A stretch of 49,858 nucleotides of DNA from assembly GCF_900094935.1 (NCBI RefSeq), contig NZ_FMBA01000016.1:1-49858 (forward strand). The letters are read 5' to 3'. Each line of letters starts with the position of its first letter. Positions within the stretch are counted from its first letter, which is position 1. The stretch is from Gilliamella intestini. Its GTDB lineage: Bacteria; Pseudomonadota; Gammaproteobacteria; Enterobacterales; Orbaceae. Shown here piece after piece: positions 27,608 to 37,201 of this stretch. Position numbers and translations under genes: made by a program. The notes beneath the pieces are model-generated. The model saw only the letters and a program-made list of their open reading frames with translations. It did no database searches and was not told the origin of the DNA.

Positions 27608-27629
27608 ATCACCGACCTTAATCGGTGAT
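27608..27629. terminator. Hairpin between secA and mutT
   Basis: A perfect 8-bp stem (27608-27615 with 27622-27629) has a 6-base loop in the secA-mutT gap. There is no clear T-run after it on the minus strand, so it may attenuate, or stabilise the mRNA, rather than terminate fully. Confidence 0.4.
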
Positions 27630-27667
27630 TTAGGCATTGATTTATTAAATAATACTAAATTTTTGTT

Positions 27668-30397
27668 TTAATTAACAGCACCATGACAATGTTTATATTT
27701 TTTACCTGAACCGCAAGGACATGGATCGTTGCGTCCTACTTTGGCTTGTGCTTTTACCATTGGTTGTGGCGAACCAGTTAATTGCTCTTCACTTTCACCA
27801 CTTATGCCTGCTAGTGATTCATGGTTAGCTTGTTGTTTAGCCATTAATTTTTCCATTTCGGCAAGACGTTGTCGTTCGGCTTCGTCTACTTCTTCTTGCG
27901 AGCGAATTTGTACACGGCTTAAAATACCAATAACATCATATTTTAACGATTCTAACATGCTAGCAAACATATTAAATGACTCTCGTTTATATTCTTGTTT
28001 TGGATCTTTTTGCGCATAGCCACGTAAATGAATACCTTGGCGTAAGTAATCCATCGAGGCTAAATGCTCTTTCCAAAGCGTATCAAGGGTTTGTAGCATG
28101 ACGCTTTTTTCAAAATGTCTAAATGCTTCAGCACCTGCGATGTTTTCCTTTTCTAGATATCTGTCTTGCGCCATTTGTAAGATACGTTCACGCAAGGTTT
28201 CTTCATGCAGATTTTGCTCTTCATCTAACCATTTTGCTATTGGTAAATCTAAATCAAAGTCTGTTTTTAGTGCCGATTCAAGCCCCGGAATATTCCACAT
28301 TTCTTCAATTGATTGTGGTGGAATGTATTGGTCGATTAAGGTGTTAAATACATCACCTCGGATCGAGTCTATGGTCTCTTTTATGTCGCTGTTATCAAGT
28401 AAGCCGTTTCGTTCACGGTAAATAACTTTACGTTGATCATTGGCAACATCGTCATATTCTAGGAGTTGTTTACGAATATCAAAGTTACGACTTTCGACTT
28501 TCTTTTGTGCGTTGGCAATGGCTTTGGTTACCCATGGATGTTCAATAGCTTCTCCTTCTTTCATGCCTAGTTTGCGCATCATGCCTCCAATGCGGTCTGA
28601 TGCAAAGATTCGCATTAATGGATCTTCAAGCGATAGGTAAAAACGTGAAGCTCCTGGATCACCTTGACGACCTGCACGACCACGCAACTGATTGTCGATA
28701 CGACGTGATTCGTGGCGTTCAGTACCTAAAATATACAGCCCTCCTAATGCAATCACTTCTTCGTGTTTTGCTTGCCAAGCTTGTTTGGCTAGCTCAATGT
28801 CTTCTGGGGTTGGGTTTTCTATTTTTGCTATTTCGCTTTGCCAGTTTCCGCCTAGCATAATGTCGGTACCACGCCCAGCCATATTGGTCGCAATGGTTAC
28901 TGCGCCTTTGCTACCAGCATTAGCAATAATTTCGGCTTCTTGAGCATGGAATTTGGCATTTAAAACATTGTGTTTAATACCTGCTTTTTTAAATGCTTGT
29001 GAAACAAGCTCTGATTTTTCGATCGAGGCGGTACCAACAAGGACAGGTTGTCCGCGTTTTACACACTCTTGTACATCGGCCACAATTGCGTTGATTTTTT
29101 CTTTTTCTGTCATGTAGACAAGATCGGATTGATCTTTTCGTTGCATTGGGCGATTGGTTGGGATAACAATGGTATCTAAACCATAAATTTGATTAAATTC
29201 AAATGCTTCAGTATCTGCCGTACCAGTCATTCCAGCAAGTTTTTCGTATAAGCGGAAATAGTTTTGGAAAGTGATTGAAGCCAGTGTTTGGTTTTCGTTT
29301 TGGATTTTAACGTGCTCTTTGGCTTCAACCGCTTGGTGTAAGCCATCAGACCAACGACGGCCATCCATGGTACGACCTGTATGTTCGTCAACGATGATGA
29401 TTTCATTGTCTTTAACAATGTAATCAACGTCGCGGTGGAATAGGTGATGGGCGCGTAAAGCAGCATTAACATGATGCATTAATACGATGTTGCTTGGTGC
29501 GTAAAGTGATTCTTCACCTTTCATGATGCCTTGTTTTATGAGCAATTCTTCAACTTTAATTAATCCACGCTCGGTTAAGTTAACTTGGCGAGATTTTTCA
29601 TCAATCGAAAAGTCTCCATCGCCTTGGAATTGTTCAGAATCTTCTTTTTCTTGTCGAACTAGGTGTGGAATTATTTTGTCGACACTAATGTATTTGTCTG
29701 AGCTGTCTTCTGCTTGTCCTGAAATAATCAGGGGCGTTCTGGCTTCGTCAATAAGGATTGAGTCAACTTCATCGACTAAAGCGTAATGCAGTGGGCGCTG
29801 TACGCGTGATTCTTTGTTAAATACCATGTTATCACGCAGATAATCAAAGCCATATTCATTGTTGGTACCATAGGTGATATCAGCATTGTAGGCATCACGT
29901 TTTTCGTGTGGCGGCATGTTTGGTAGGTTGATGCCAACGGTTAACCCTAAAAATTCAAATAATGGGCGGTTATTTTCAGCATCACGCTGTGCTAAATAGT
30001 CATTGACGGTAATGACATGTACCCCTTTGCCTGTTAAAGCATTTAAATAAGCAGGTAGTGTTGCTGTTAAAGTTTTACCTTCACCAGTGCGCATTTCGGC
30101 AATGCAACGTTCGTTTAATACCATACCGCCAATTAACTGTACATCAAAATGACGCATACCAAACACACGTTTGCTTGCTTCACGCACTACGGCAAAAGCT
30201 TCTTCTAAAAGATCGTCTAATTGGGTTCCAGTGGCAAGTTTTTCCTTAAATTCTATGGTTTTGGCTTTAAGCTCGGCATCTGATAATGCTTCCATTGCAG
30301 GTTCAAGGGCATTGATTCTTTCTACTCGTTTACGCATGTTTTTTAATACACGCTCATTACGGCTACCAAATACTTTTGTTAATAATTTTAATAACAT
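27668..30397 (-). CDS. secA: Preprotein translocase ATPase SecA
   Basis: A 909-residue SecA. The start [18 protein letters not shown] matches the E. coli N-terminus, so the ATG at 30397 is used and not one seven codons earlier. Motifs seen: Walker A GEGKT at 105-109, a [15 protein letters not shown] motor segment, [10 protein letters not shown], and [21 protein letters not shown]. The C-terminal zinc-binding tail [14 protein letters not shown] binds SecB and phospholipid. SecA drives post-translational export through SecYEG. Its translation is expected to respond to the upstream secM. Confidence 0.98.
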   Translation of the reverse strand: MLLKLLTKVFGSRNERVLKNMRKRVERINALEPAMEALSDAELKAKTIEFKEKLATGTQLDDLLEEAFAVVREASKRVFGMRHFDVQLIGGMVLNERCIAEMRTGEGKTLTATLPAYLNALTGKGVHVITVNDYLAQRDAENNRPLFEFLGLTVGINLPNMPPHEKRDAYNADITYGTNNEYGFDYLRDNMVFNKESRVQRPLHYALVDEVDSILIDEARTPLIISGQAEDSSDKYISVDKIIPHLVRQEKEDSEQFQGDGDFSIDEKSRQVNLTERGLIKVEELLIKQGIMKGEESLYAPSNIVLMHHVNAALRAHHLFHRDVDYIVKDNEIIIVDEHTGRTMDGRRWSDGLHQAVEAKEHVKIQNENQTLASITFQNYFRLYEKLAGMTGTADTEAFEFNQIYGLDTIVIPTNRPMQRKDQSDLVYMTEKEKINAIVADVQECVKRGQPVLVGTASIEKSELVSQAFKKAGIKHNVLNAKFHAQEAEIIANAGSKGAVTIATNMAGRGTDIMLGGNWQSEIAKIENPTPEDIELAKQAWQAKHEEVIALGGLYILGTERHESRRIDNQLRGRAGRQGDPGASRFYLSLEDPLMRIFASDRIGGMMRKLGMKEGEAIEHPWVTKAIANAQKKVESRNFDIRKQLLEYDDVANDQRKVIYRERNGLLDNSDIKETIDSIRGDVFNTLIDQYIPPQSIEEMWNIPGLESALKTDFDLDLPIAKWLDEEQNLHEETLRERILQMAQDRYLEKENIAGAEAFRHFEKSVMLQTLDTLWKEHLASMDYLRQGIHLRGYAQKDPKQEYKRESFNMFASMLESLKYDVIGILSRVQIRSQEEVDEAERQRLAEMEKLMAKQQANHESLAGISGESEEQLTGSPQPMVKAQAKVGRNDPCPCGSGKKYKHCHGAVN

Positions 30398-30474
30398 AAC
30401 TGTTCTCTTATTTTTCAATACGGATTTTAAGGCATTTGCCTTGTATAAAAATTAGTTTTATTTGAGTGTAAATT

Positions 30475-30819
30475 CTAAGAGGTAGTCTTTGGCCCAGCTC
30501 GTATGCCGTTATAAGGGGATAGTCGGATCGCCTTGCTAGGGGAAAGATCATCATAATTAGGCGTTATTAAAAATGCTACAGTATGCTGCTTTTTGGAAGA
30601 TGCTAGTGTTTGTGACGTTCTTTTTGTTGTTTCTTGGTGATCTTGTTCAAAAGATGCAATGGCACTAATTCCACTATGCGAAACGTCAGATTCCGATGGA
30701 AGCGCTTCGTTTTGACATAAACCAAATCCAGCAGCAATCACACCTAATAATAAGTGCGATAAAGCGGTTTTGATAATCAACCGTTTGCTGAGTTTTTGCC
30801 AGTAGTTAATGACGATCAT
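30475..30819 (-). CDS. secM: Secretion monitor SecM
   Basis: A 114-residue secretion monitor located just before secA. It has a long N-terminal signal (basic start, then LIIKTALSHLLLGVIAAGFGL) and ends NGIRAGPKTTS, containing the core of the E. coli arrest sequence, GIRAGP, at residues 105-110 (30507-30490). In E. coli the nascent peptide stalls the ribosome until SecA pulls it, exposing the secA ribosome binding site. Here the upstream part of the arrest motif differs: the positions of E. coli F150 and W155 are Pro and Arg. The protein is shorter than the 170-residue E. coli one. The secA start follows 77 bases after the stop. Confidence 0.9.
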   Translation of the reverse strand: MIVINYWQKLSKRLIIKTALSHLLLGVIAAGFGLCQNEALPSESDVSHSGISAIASFEQDHQETTKRTSQTLASSKKQHTVAFLITPNYDDLSPSKAIRLSPYNGIRAGPKTTS

Positions 30820-30915
30820 AATCCGTGCATTTTAGCATTTTTTAGCAAAAGAAAAAACCCTTATTACAAAGGGAATAATGTGATAAAAGGAATTTTAATA
30901 AGATGATAGGTTTAT

Positions 30916-30954
30916 AAAAACTCGCTTTTTTTCGGTAGTAATAAGCGAGTTTTT
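30916..30954 (-). terminator. Intrinsic terminator downstream of the multicopper oxidase gene
   Basis: A perfect 12-bp stem (30916-30927 with 30943-30954) has a 15-base loop and T-runs at both ends. It lies 71 bases past the oxidase stop and before secM, so it ends the copper transcript. Confidence 0.8.
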
Positions 30955-31024
30955 GTTAATTTATCTTCCCTTAATCCAACCATACGAAAAAATTGAATTA
31001 AGGAAAGAAATATAAAGAAGGAGG

Positions 31025-32584
31025 CTATTCCACCATTAATTGCCCCATCATGCCAGTTGTTTCATGTTCAATAATATGACAGTGATACATGCGAAGCCCA
31101 GGAAGGTTTTGCTGTATTTTGATGGTGAGTTTTTCGTGTGGTCGCAAATTAATGGTGTCTTTTAAGGCTATGTACTCAGGCTGAGTTTTTTTACCATTTA
31201 ATTCGTGCGATTGTACAATAAATTGTGCTCCATGGATGTGGAAGTTGTGATCCATATGGGAGTTGTTGAATATTGTCCATTCTTCAATATCATGAATTTT
31301 GCTTTTTAGATCAATTCGCGACATGTCATGACGTTTACCATTAATTAAAAATAACACACCCCCGCGTGGCTCTTTCATGTCCATTACTTCGGTATATTCC
31401 AGTAATTTATGGGCGACAGCAGGCCCCATGTTAGGTAGGTGGTTTAGTGTGTTTGGTAAGGTAATTGGTTCAGATTTAGTGAGTGTTAACTCGCCCAGTA
31501 TTATATCTTGTTCTGGTGGTACATTGCCCATTTTATTGCGATCGTATCCGATTGATTGTAAATAGACGGTACTAGTTTGTTTTGGCATTATGATTAATTC
31601 AGCACGTTCAGCTGGGGTTAATAATAAGGGTTTAGTAAGCAAATAAGGTTTAGCTAATAATCCGCCATCAGTGCCAACTAAATAGACGTCACAGTTAGGG
31701 ATAGAAAGATTAAGATATCGACCTGAACATGAATTCCATACTCGGATTCGTGTGGCCGAGTCTATTTTGATTTTTGGGCGGTAACAGCCATTTATCAATA
31801 CAAATTGGCCTTCACGTCCATTCATCCAATCAAGCATTGAGTTATCAGCAATTTGGCCTTTATCAGTTAATTTCAAGTCTGAAAAGAACCAATGTTGTTC
31901 AGGGAGTGATGCTAGTGGATCGTGTTTGCTGCGAACAATAAATGTACCTGCTAAACCGCGATAAACTTGTTCGGCTACTGTATTGTGTCCGTGAGGATGG
32001 TACCAATAAGTGCCAGCAGTGCCTTTAGGAATGGTAAATTCATAAGTTCGACTGCCTCCTGCTGGAATTTCGTTTTGTGGATTGCCGTCTTGATCAGATG
32101 GAATGAGCAATCCGTGCCAATGAACCGTCGTTGGTTGAGTAAGTTCATTTTTTACAGTGATTTTGACATGGTCTTCTTCAAATACTTCGATTTTAGGGCC
32201 GGGTATCATTCCATTATAGGTCCAAAATTCTGTGGTTAAATCTGGCGTTAAGGTAATTTTGGTTGATTTTAGATGTAATGTTGCTTCAAAAACACCTTCT
32301 TGGTTACTTTCATTTTTTAAGTTAGCCAAAGTTGGTAAATTCATTCCTTGTGGTAGTGCTGAAGTTGATAAAAGTTTTTGTGACATTGGGCTGTTGTTGC
32401 TCATGTCCATATTCATGTTCATGTTCATGTGTTGGTGCATATTACCCCCTTTTTGACATTTATCAGAATTAGTGTCACACATTGTCTCATGCATGTTATT
32501 GTCCCCCATTTTGGCTATAGCTTTAGTTGCGACCAATCCACCAATAGCTGCGGTAATATTTATCAAAAAATTTCGACGTTTCAT
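31025..32584 (-). CDS. Tat-exported multicopper oxidase (CueO/CopA-like)
   Basis: A 519-residue multicopper oxidase. The N-terminus KRRNFL followed by a hydrophobic stretch ending in AIA is a twin-arginine signal, so it folds with copper before export. All four copper-binding motifs are present: HWHG, WYHPHGH, HNFHIHG and HCHIIEHETTGMMG, giving type 1, 2 and 3 sites. Between signal and core (residues about 31-67) lies a Met/His-rich segment with C36 and C43 and MHQHMNMNMNMDM. This differs from CueO, where the Met-rich helix is inserted near the type 1 site. The likely role is oxidation of Cu(I) to Cu(II) in the periplasm for copper tolerance. A small Cys/His protein gene precedes it. The name cueO is not used because the Met-rich module is placed differently. 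Confidence 0.88.
   Translation of the reverse strand: MKRRNFLINITAAIGGLVATKAIAKMGDNNMHETMCDTNSDKCQKGGNMHQHMNMNMNMDMSNNSPMSQKLLSTSALPQGMNLPTLANLKNESNQEGVFEATLHLKSTKITLTPDLTTEFWTYNGMIPGPKIEVFEEDHVKITVKNELTQPTTVHWHGLLIPSDQDGNPQNEIPAGGSRTYEFTIPKGTAGTYWYHPHGHNTVAEQVYRGLAGTFIVRSKHDPLASLPEQHWFFSDLKLTDKGQIADNSMLDWMNGREGQFVLINGCYRPKIKIDSATRIRVWNSCSGRYLNLSIPNCDVYLVGTDGGLLAKPYLLTKPLLLTPAERAELIIMPKQTSTVYLQSIGYDRNKMGNVPPEQDIILGELTLTKSEPITLPNTLNHLPNMGPAVAHKLLEYTEVMDMKEPRGGVLFLINGKRHDMSRIDLKSKIHDIEEWTIFNNSHMDHNFHIHGAQFIVQSHELNGKKTQPEYIALKDTINLRPHEKLTIKIQQNLPGLRMYHCHIIEHETTGMMGQLMVE
32402..32431. repeat. Hexanucleotide repeat in the Met-rich segment
   Basis: Five imperfect tandem copies of a CATGTT-like hexamer lie inside the oxidase gene and encode the alternating Asn-Met run. 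Copy number changes by multiples of six would keep the frame and change the number of Met residues. Confidence 0.6.
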
Positions 32585-32705
32585 GATGTTCCTCGAAAAT
32601 AGTTAAGTTTAACAATAACCTACAGGCTATGCTGATAAAACAAATATCAATATAATTCGGTTATTGCGTATTGTGTTACTTACTGCTTTTATTTACATAA
32701 ATCAA

Positions 32706-33083
32706 TTAAACAGCTTGTGGTGGTCTTAACTCTGGAATAAATTCGTTATATTGTGAAATGGGCTTTATAGGCAGATATCGTTCACTGCTAGAGGAAATAT
32801 AAAGTCTTATAGGGAAATTAGAAGCTAAAATATTGTAATTTAAACACTGATGAAATAAAGCACAAGCTGACATAACTGGTTTTTTTGGTAGAATCAAAAC
32901 TTGCTTTTGAGAAATAGGTTCGTGTTTAGTTGTTAATTCAAATGCGGAATGAGCAGAATGACAAGTTAAAGCTGGTGATAATCGTAAGTTGGATAAATGC
33001 CATGAAGAATAACTAAACCAAAATAGCATTGATGCTAATACAATTATTGGGCTAATTAGTTTATTCTGGGACGTTATAGGCAT
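32706..33083 (-). CDS. Small membrane-anchored or exported protein, possibly copper-related
   Basis: A 125-residue protein with one N-terminal hydrophobic segment (about 10-27: ISPIIVLASMLFWFSYSSW) and no lipobox. The rest contains a few Cys and His (TCHSAHSAF; SACALFHQC) and ends ELRPPQAV. Size, anchor, scattered Cys/His and the nearby multicopper oxidase remind me of DUF2946-type proteins found with copper genes, but the match is loose. It lies 121 bases upstream of the oxidase on the same strand and may be co-transcribed. The frame is intact; the function is unknown. Confidence 0.5.
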   Translation of the reverse strand: MPITSQNKLISPIIVLASMLFWFSYSSWHLSNLRLSPALTCHSAHSAFELTTKHEPISQKQVLILPKKPVMSACALFHQCLNYNILASNFPIRLYISSSSERYLPIKPISQYNEFIPELRPPQAV

Positions 33084-33259
33084 CTTGAGATCTCACTATT
33101 TTTGTAAAATAAATAATAGTCCTGCTTAAAGTTTTAACATCACCCTGACATAACTAGTTTAATTTAATTGTGTTGATTTGTCGACTTGTCTATTAATATA
33201 TTAAAAACACTGAAATTTTAAGTTAATGCGCAAAAAAATAAGATAATTATGACGTCTTC

Positions 33260-33268
33260 TGGTATGAT
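33260..33268 (+). promoter_or_regulatory. Candidate extended -10 promoter for the glycosyltransferase-folA unit
   Basis: TGGTATGAT fits an extended -10 element (TGnTATAAT) 33 bases before the glycosyltransferase ATG. No good -35 is visible, which is usual for extended -10 promoters. Confidence 0.4.
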
Positions 33269-33301
33269 ATTTATCAATAATAATTGACGAATAATACAGA
33301 T

Positions 33302-34366
33302 ATGAAAATCCTCTTTGGTGTTCAAGGAACAGGAAATGGCCATGTCAGTCGTTGTAGAACTTTAGCTAAAGCGTTAAAAAAAGCTGGAGCTGATGTTGAT
33401 TATATTTTTAGTGGTCGTGATCCTAAAGACTATTTTGATATGCAAGATTTTGGCGATTATAAAACTTATCGCGGCGTCACTTTTGCTACACTTAATGGTA
33501 AAATCAATTTTCGCAAAACGGTACAACGGATTCGCGCTTTCAGGCTGATTAAAGATGTACGTGAGCTTGATTTGTCAAAGTATGATTGCATTATTAGCGA
33601 TTTTGAACCAGTTAGCGCTTGGGCTGCGCATCATCAACACCGTGAATGTTTAGGAATAAGCAATCAAGCTGTATGTCAATATCTTAAGCCTAAAGAATAT
33701 GGATTAGTCGCTAATGTCATTATGAAATATTATGCGCCAGTTACTAAACCAATTGGTCTACATTGGTTTCATTTTGGGCATAAGTTACTACCGCCAATGA
33801 TTGATTCATTTCAAGCTGCACCAACAGAAGATGGCAATATTGTGGTTTATTTGCCGTTTGAAGGCTTGGATGAAATCATTGCGATGTTAAAACAATTTCA
33901 GAATTATCAATTTATCTGTTTTCATCCTGATATAAAATTAGAATCTCAACAAGGTAATATTCATTTTCATCCCCTTGGTCGTGATAATTTTACCAAAGCG
34001 TTAGTAAGTTGCTCTGGGATTATTTCAAATACAGGTTTTGCATTGATTTCTGAAGCATTAACACTAGGCAAAAAGATTCTTACTAAACCTGTTGCTGGTC
34101 AATTTGAACAAATTTATAATGCTCAATGTTTACGATCTCTTGATATGGCAACAATTATGGAACACTTAAATTGTATCAAGCTTAAGTATTGGTTATCGTT
34201 ACCTTCTCCAAAGCCAATAATCTATCCTGATGTTGCTACCGAACTAGCCAATTGGATCGTTGCAGGGCAAAAAGAGTCATTACTTTCTTTAAGTGAGCGA
34301 CTTTGGAGTCAAACTATTTTTCCTGAAAATGTTAACCAGCAAATAAAATCTTTAGGGTATGTGTAA
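33302..34366 (+). CDS. MJ1255/VC2487-type glycosyltransferase
   Basis: A 354-residue protein of the GT-B fold. The N-terminus MKILFGVQGTGNGHVSRCRTLAKAL has the Gly-rich loop of UDP-sugar transferases of the MurG/UGT kind. The C-terminal region GIISNTGFALISEALTLGKKILTKPVAGQFEQ matches the donor-binding segment. I recall this arrangement from the MJ1255 family of uncharacterised glycosyltransferases. The start is placed at the ATG at 33302; a TTG at 33284 would add six residues. The acceptor is unknown; a lipid or cell-surface sugar is likely. It is followed by folA with an 11-base gap and probably co-transcribed. Confidence 0.75.
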   Translation: MKILFGVQGTGNGHVSRCRTLAKALKKAGADVDYIFSGRDPKDYFDMQDFGDYKTYRGVTFATLNGKINFRKTVQRIRAFRLIKDVRELDLSKYDCIISDFEPVSAWAAHHQHRECLGISNQAVCQYLKPKEYGLVANVIMKYYAPVTKPIGLHWFHFGHKLLPPMIDSFQAAPTEDGNIVVYLPFEGLDEIIAMLKQFQNYQFICFHPDIKLESQQGNIHFHPLGRDNFTKALVSCSGIISNTGFALISEALTLGKKILTKPVAGQFEQIYNAQCLRSLDMATIMEHLNCIKLKYWLSLPSPKPIIYPDVATELANWIVAGQKESLLSLSERLWSQTIFPENVNQQIKSLGYV

Positions 34367-34376
34367 AGGATTGAAT

Positions 34377-34886
34377 ATGATATTAAGTATTATTGTAGCC
34401 ATGGCTAATAATCGTGTAATTGGCTTAAATAATCAAATGCCTTGGCATTTACCTGCAGATTTGGCATGGTTTAAAAAAAATACGCTTAATAAACCTGTTA
34501 TTATGGGGCGTAAGACATTTGAGTCTATTGGACGCCCGTTACCTGCTCGACACAATATTATTATTTCAAGACAAGCCTTTCATGACTCTAATTTAGTTTC
34601 AAATGTTAGTTGGGTACAATCGATTGATACGGCTATATTATTAGCTCAAACGCAGGATGCTGATGAGGCATTTATTATTGGTGGTGGTAATATTTATCAT
34701 CAAGCATTACCTTTAGTCGATCGGCTGTATTTGACTCATATCGATGCTAAATTGCAGGGTGATACTTATTTTCCTGATTATTTAACTGAACAGTGGCAAG
34801 TTATTCATCAAGAAATCCATCAACCTGATGATAAAAATCGTTATTTATGCCGATTTGAAATTTTAGAAAGAAAGTCTAAAGGTTAA
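34377..34886 (+). CDS. folA: Dihydrofolate reductase
   Basis: A 169-residue DHFR. MILSIIVAMANNRVIGLNNQMPWHLPADLAWFK contains the substrate loop (N-x-MPWHLPADL) with the catalytic Asp in PADL. GRKTFESIGRPLPARHNIIISR binds NADPH. It reduces dihydrofolate to tetrahydrofolate. The ATG at 34377 has AAAGGA seven bases upstream; an earlier ATG six codons before lies inside the preceding gene's end. It is convergent with relA, with a terminator between. Confidence 0.97.
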   Translation: MILSIIVAMANNRVIGLNNQMPWHLPADLAWFKKNTLNKPVIMGRKTFESIGRPLPARHNIIISRQAFHDSNLVSNVSWVQSIDTAILLAQTQDADEAFIIGGGNIYHQALPLVDRLYLTHIDAKLQGDTYFPDYLTEQWQVIHQEIHQPDDKNRYLCRFEILERKSKG

Positions 34887-34898
34887 GGATTGCCATTC

Positions 34899-34929
34899 AA
34901 TCGCCACTAATATTATAAAAGTGGCGATT
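34899..34929 (+). terminator. Terminator between folA and relA
   Basis: A perfect 10-bp G-C-containing stem (34899-34908 with 34920-34929) with an 11-base loop is followed by TTTT on the plus strand. It lies 13 bases after the folA stop. Confidence 0.7.
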
Positions 34930-34939
34930 TTCATGTTAG

Positions 34940-37198
34940 TTAGCCTTGAAAACGTTTTGCTTCAACAACATCGGGTAGTTGTTTGATTTTATTGAGTACT
35001 CGATTTAACGAGTCTTGGTCAAATATTTCCATATCGACATCGATTGTTGCTAGTTGTTGTTTCATATCTGAGCGACTAATTAGTCCTAGAACATTTACCT
35101 TTTCATTAGCCAAAACAGTAGTAATATCTCGTAATAAACCACTTCGATCGTTTGCAACAATTTGTACTACCATGGTGTAGCTTGAGTAGGTATTGCTGTT
35201 CCATACTGCATGGGTAATACGTTCAGGAGCATGATTTTTAAGCTCTTGCAATTGTTCACAATCAGCACGATGAATTGAGATCCCTCGTCCTTGGGTAACA
35301 AATCCTGCAATGGGATCACCAGGAATAGGGCGACAGCAATTTGCTATGGTGTACATTAAATTACCCACACCCTCAATAATAATTTCACTTCCTTTTTTAT
35401 TATTAGTTTTATTGGTATTTTTAGTTTGTATATTTGATTTTTGAGCAATTTGTTTTAATACAGCTTCGTCGGCTTCTTCAGCAGTGGGTTTATTAAATTG
35501 TGCATTGATGAAGTTAACTAATTGGTTAATTCTTACATCACCACTACCAATACCAGCAAGCACTTCGTCAAATGAATGTGCGTTATATTTGTTGATTAGG
35601 ATTTTTTCAACACTTTTTATACTAATATTTAAAGGTTCAAGCTCATGCTCTAAAATTTGTTGACCAGCAGCAATATTTTTATGTCGATCTTGTTTTTTAA
35701 ACCAAGTTTGAATTTTAGCTCTGGCTCGGCTACTGTTAATAAATCCTGTGTTAGGATTTAGCCAATCACGGCTTGGGTTAGGATGTTTTTGAGTAATAAC
35801 TTCGATTTGATCACCCATTTTTAAGCGGTAGGTAAATGGTACAATTCGTCCACTAACTTTTGCACCAATACAACGGTGTCCAACATCACTGTGAATATGG
35901 TAAGCGAAATCAAGCGGAGTTGAACCTGCTGGTAAGTCAACCACATCACCTTTAGGCGTAAATACATAAACTCGGTCATCAAAAATTTGACTACGGACCG
36001 CTTCCTGGATTTCGCCGCTTTCTGACATTTCTTGTTGCCATGTTAATAATTTACGCAGCCAAGAAATTCGCTGATCATAAGCGGTCATTTTATCCGTACT
36101 GCCTTCTTTATACTTCCAATGAGCGGCAACGCCTAGTTCTGCATCGTTGTGCATTTGTTCAGTACGGATTTGAATTTCAATTGTTTTATCTTGTGGACCA
36201 TAAACAACCGTATGAATTGATTGATAACCATTCGGTTTAGGGTTGGCAACATAATCATCAAATTCTTTGGCGATATGTTTGTAATGACTGTGCACAATGC
36301 CTAATGCGTTATAACAATCTTCGATACTATCGCTGATAATACGCACAGCCCGAATATCATAGAGATCTTCGAACTTAAGATGTTTATGTTCCATTTTCCG
36401 CCATATACTATAAATATGTTTTGGGCGACCATAAACTTCAGCACGAACGTGATCTTGGTTCATTAGATCTTGTAAATGATTAACAAATTGGTTGATATAT
36501 AATTCACGATCTAATCGTTTTTCATGTAATTTTTTAGCAATAAAATGATATTCATTAGGATGTAAATAGCGGAAGCAAAAATCCTCTAGCTCCCATTTTA
36601 ATTGTCCTATGCCTAAGCGATTAGCTAAAGGTGCATAGATATTAAAACACTCTTTAGCTGCAAGCACTTGTTCTTCTTGCGGTGCATTGATTAAATTGCG
36701 CAAATAGGTAATGCGTTCTGCCAATTTTATAATAACACTGCGAAAGTCATTTGCCATTGCCAGTAACATGCGGCGAATACTATCAATTTGTTCAGTGGTT
36801 GCACTGCCGCTACGAATTGCGCGTAGTTGGCGAATTTCTTTCATTCTGACAATGCTTGAAATAATATGAGAAATTTCACGATCGAAATCTTCAGGAATAT
36901 CTTCTCGACGAATTATTTTGCTATCAACAAAAGGAAGTAATAAAGCAGCACATAAGCTATTGATGTCCATATTAAGTGTTGCTAATATTTCAACCATTTC
37001 TATTGAGTTTTGAAAACAATAGACTTGCTCAGGTGCGCCTGCGCTACTTTCAAAACAAAAGTCCCAGACTTCTCTAAATTTTGTATAAGATGCGGGGTTA
37101 GTTAGTAATAACTCTTGTTTTGCCCATCGTTCAACATCAAACTGGGTAAGTGGATAATGTTCTTCGCTATGTTGGTGTGCGCCTCTAATCGATACCAT
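34940..37198 (-). CDS. relA: (p)ppGpp synthetase I RelA
   Basis: A 752-residue RelA. The HD hydrolase motif is absent: where SpoT has 'LLHDVIED', this protein has LLLPFVDS (about 86-93), so it should make but not degrade ppGpp. The synthetase has YGRPKHIYSIWRKM at 256-269 and the acidic EFDD at 312-315, the signature of monofunctional RelA. TGS (DRVYVFTPKGDVVDLPAGSTPLDFAYHIH), a Cys-Cys zinc-finger region (ANCCRPIPGDP) and a C-terminal ACT domain follow. RelA senses uncharged tRNA on stalled ribosomes. It starts 3 bases after rlmD, an arrangement shared with E. coli. Confidence 0.97.
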   Translation of the reverse strand: MVSIRGAHQHSEEHYPLTQFDVERWAKQELLLTNPASYTKFREVWDFCFESSAGAPEQVYCFQNSIEMVEILATLNMDINSLCAALLLPFVDSKIIRREDIPEDFDREISHIISSIVRMKEIRQLRAIRSGSATTEQIDSIRRMLLAMANDFRSVIIKLAERITYLRNLINAPQEEQVLAAKECFNIYAPLANRLGIGQLKWELEDFCFRYLHPNEYHFIAKKLHEKRLDRELYINQFVNHLQDLMNQDHVRAEVYGRPKHIYSIWRKMEHKHLKFEDLYDIRAVRIISDSIEDCYNALGIVHSHYKHIAKEFDDYVANPKPNGYQSIHTVVYGPQDKTIEIQIRTEQMHNDAELGVAAHWKYKEGSTDKMTAYDQRISWLRKLLTWQQEMSESGEIQEAVRSQIFDDRVYVFTPKGDVVDLPAGSTPLDFAYHIHSDVGHRCIGAKVSGRIVPFTYRLKMGDQIEVITQKHPNPSRDWLNPNTGFINSSRARAKIQTWFKKQDRHKNIAAGQQILEHELEPLNISIKSVEKILINKYNAHSFDEVLAGIGSGDVRINQLVNFINAQFNKPTAEEADEAVLKQIAQKSNIQTKNTNKTNNKKGSEIIIEGVGNLMYTIANCCRPIPGDPIAGFVTQGRGISIHRADCEQLQELKNHAPERITHAVWNSNTYSSYTMVVQIVANDRSGLLRDITTVLANEKVNVLGLISRSDMKQQLATIDVDMEIFDQDSLNRVLNKIKQLPDVVEAKRFQG

Positions 37199-37201
37199 AA
37201 C

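Noticed and set aside
27729-30455. Several plus-strand open frames of 60-107 codons across secA.
   Set aside because: They are antisense shadows of the highly conserved secA gene, without domains or ribosome binding sites.
32585-33160. Possible CueR/MerR-type copper promoter before the oxidase or the small upstream gene.
   Set aside because: Only a short imperfect dyad (CCTACAGG at about 32619) was found, with no 19-bp spaced -35/-10 pair around it.
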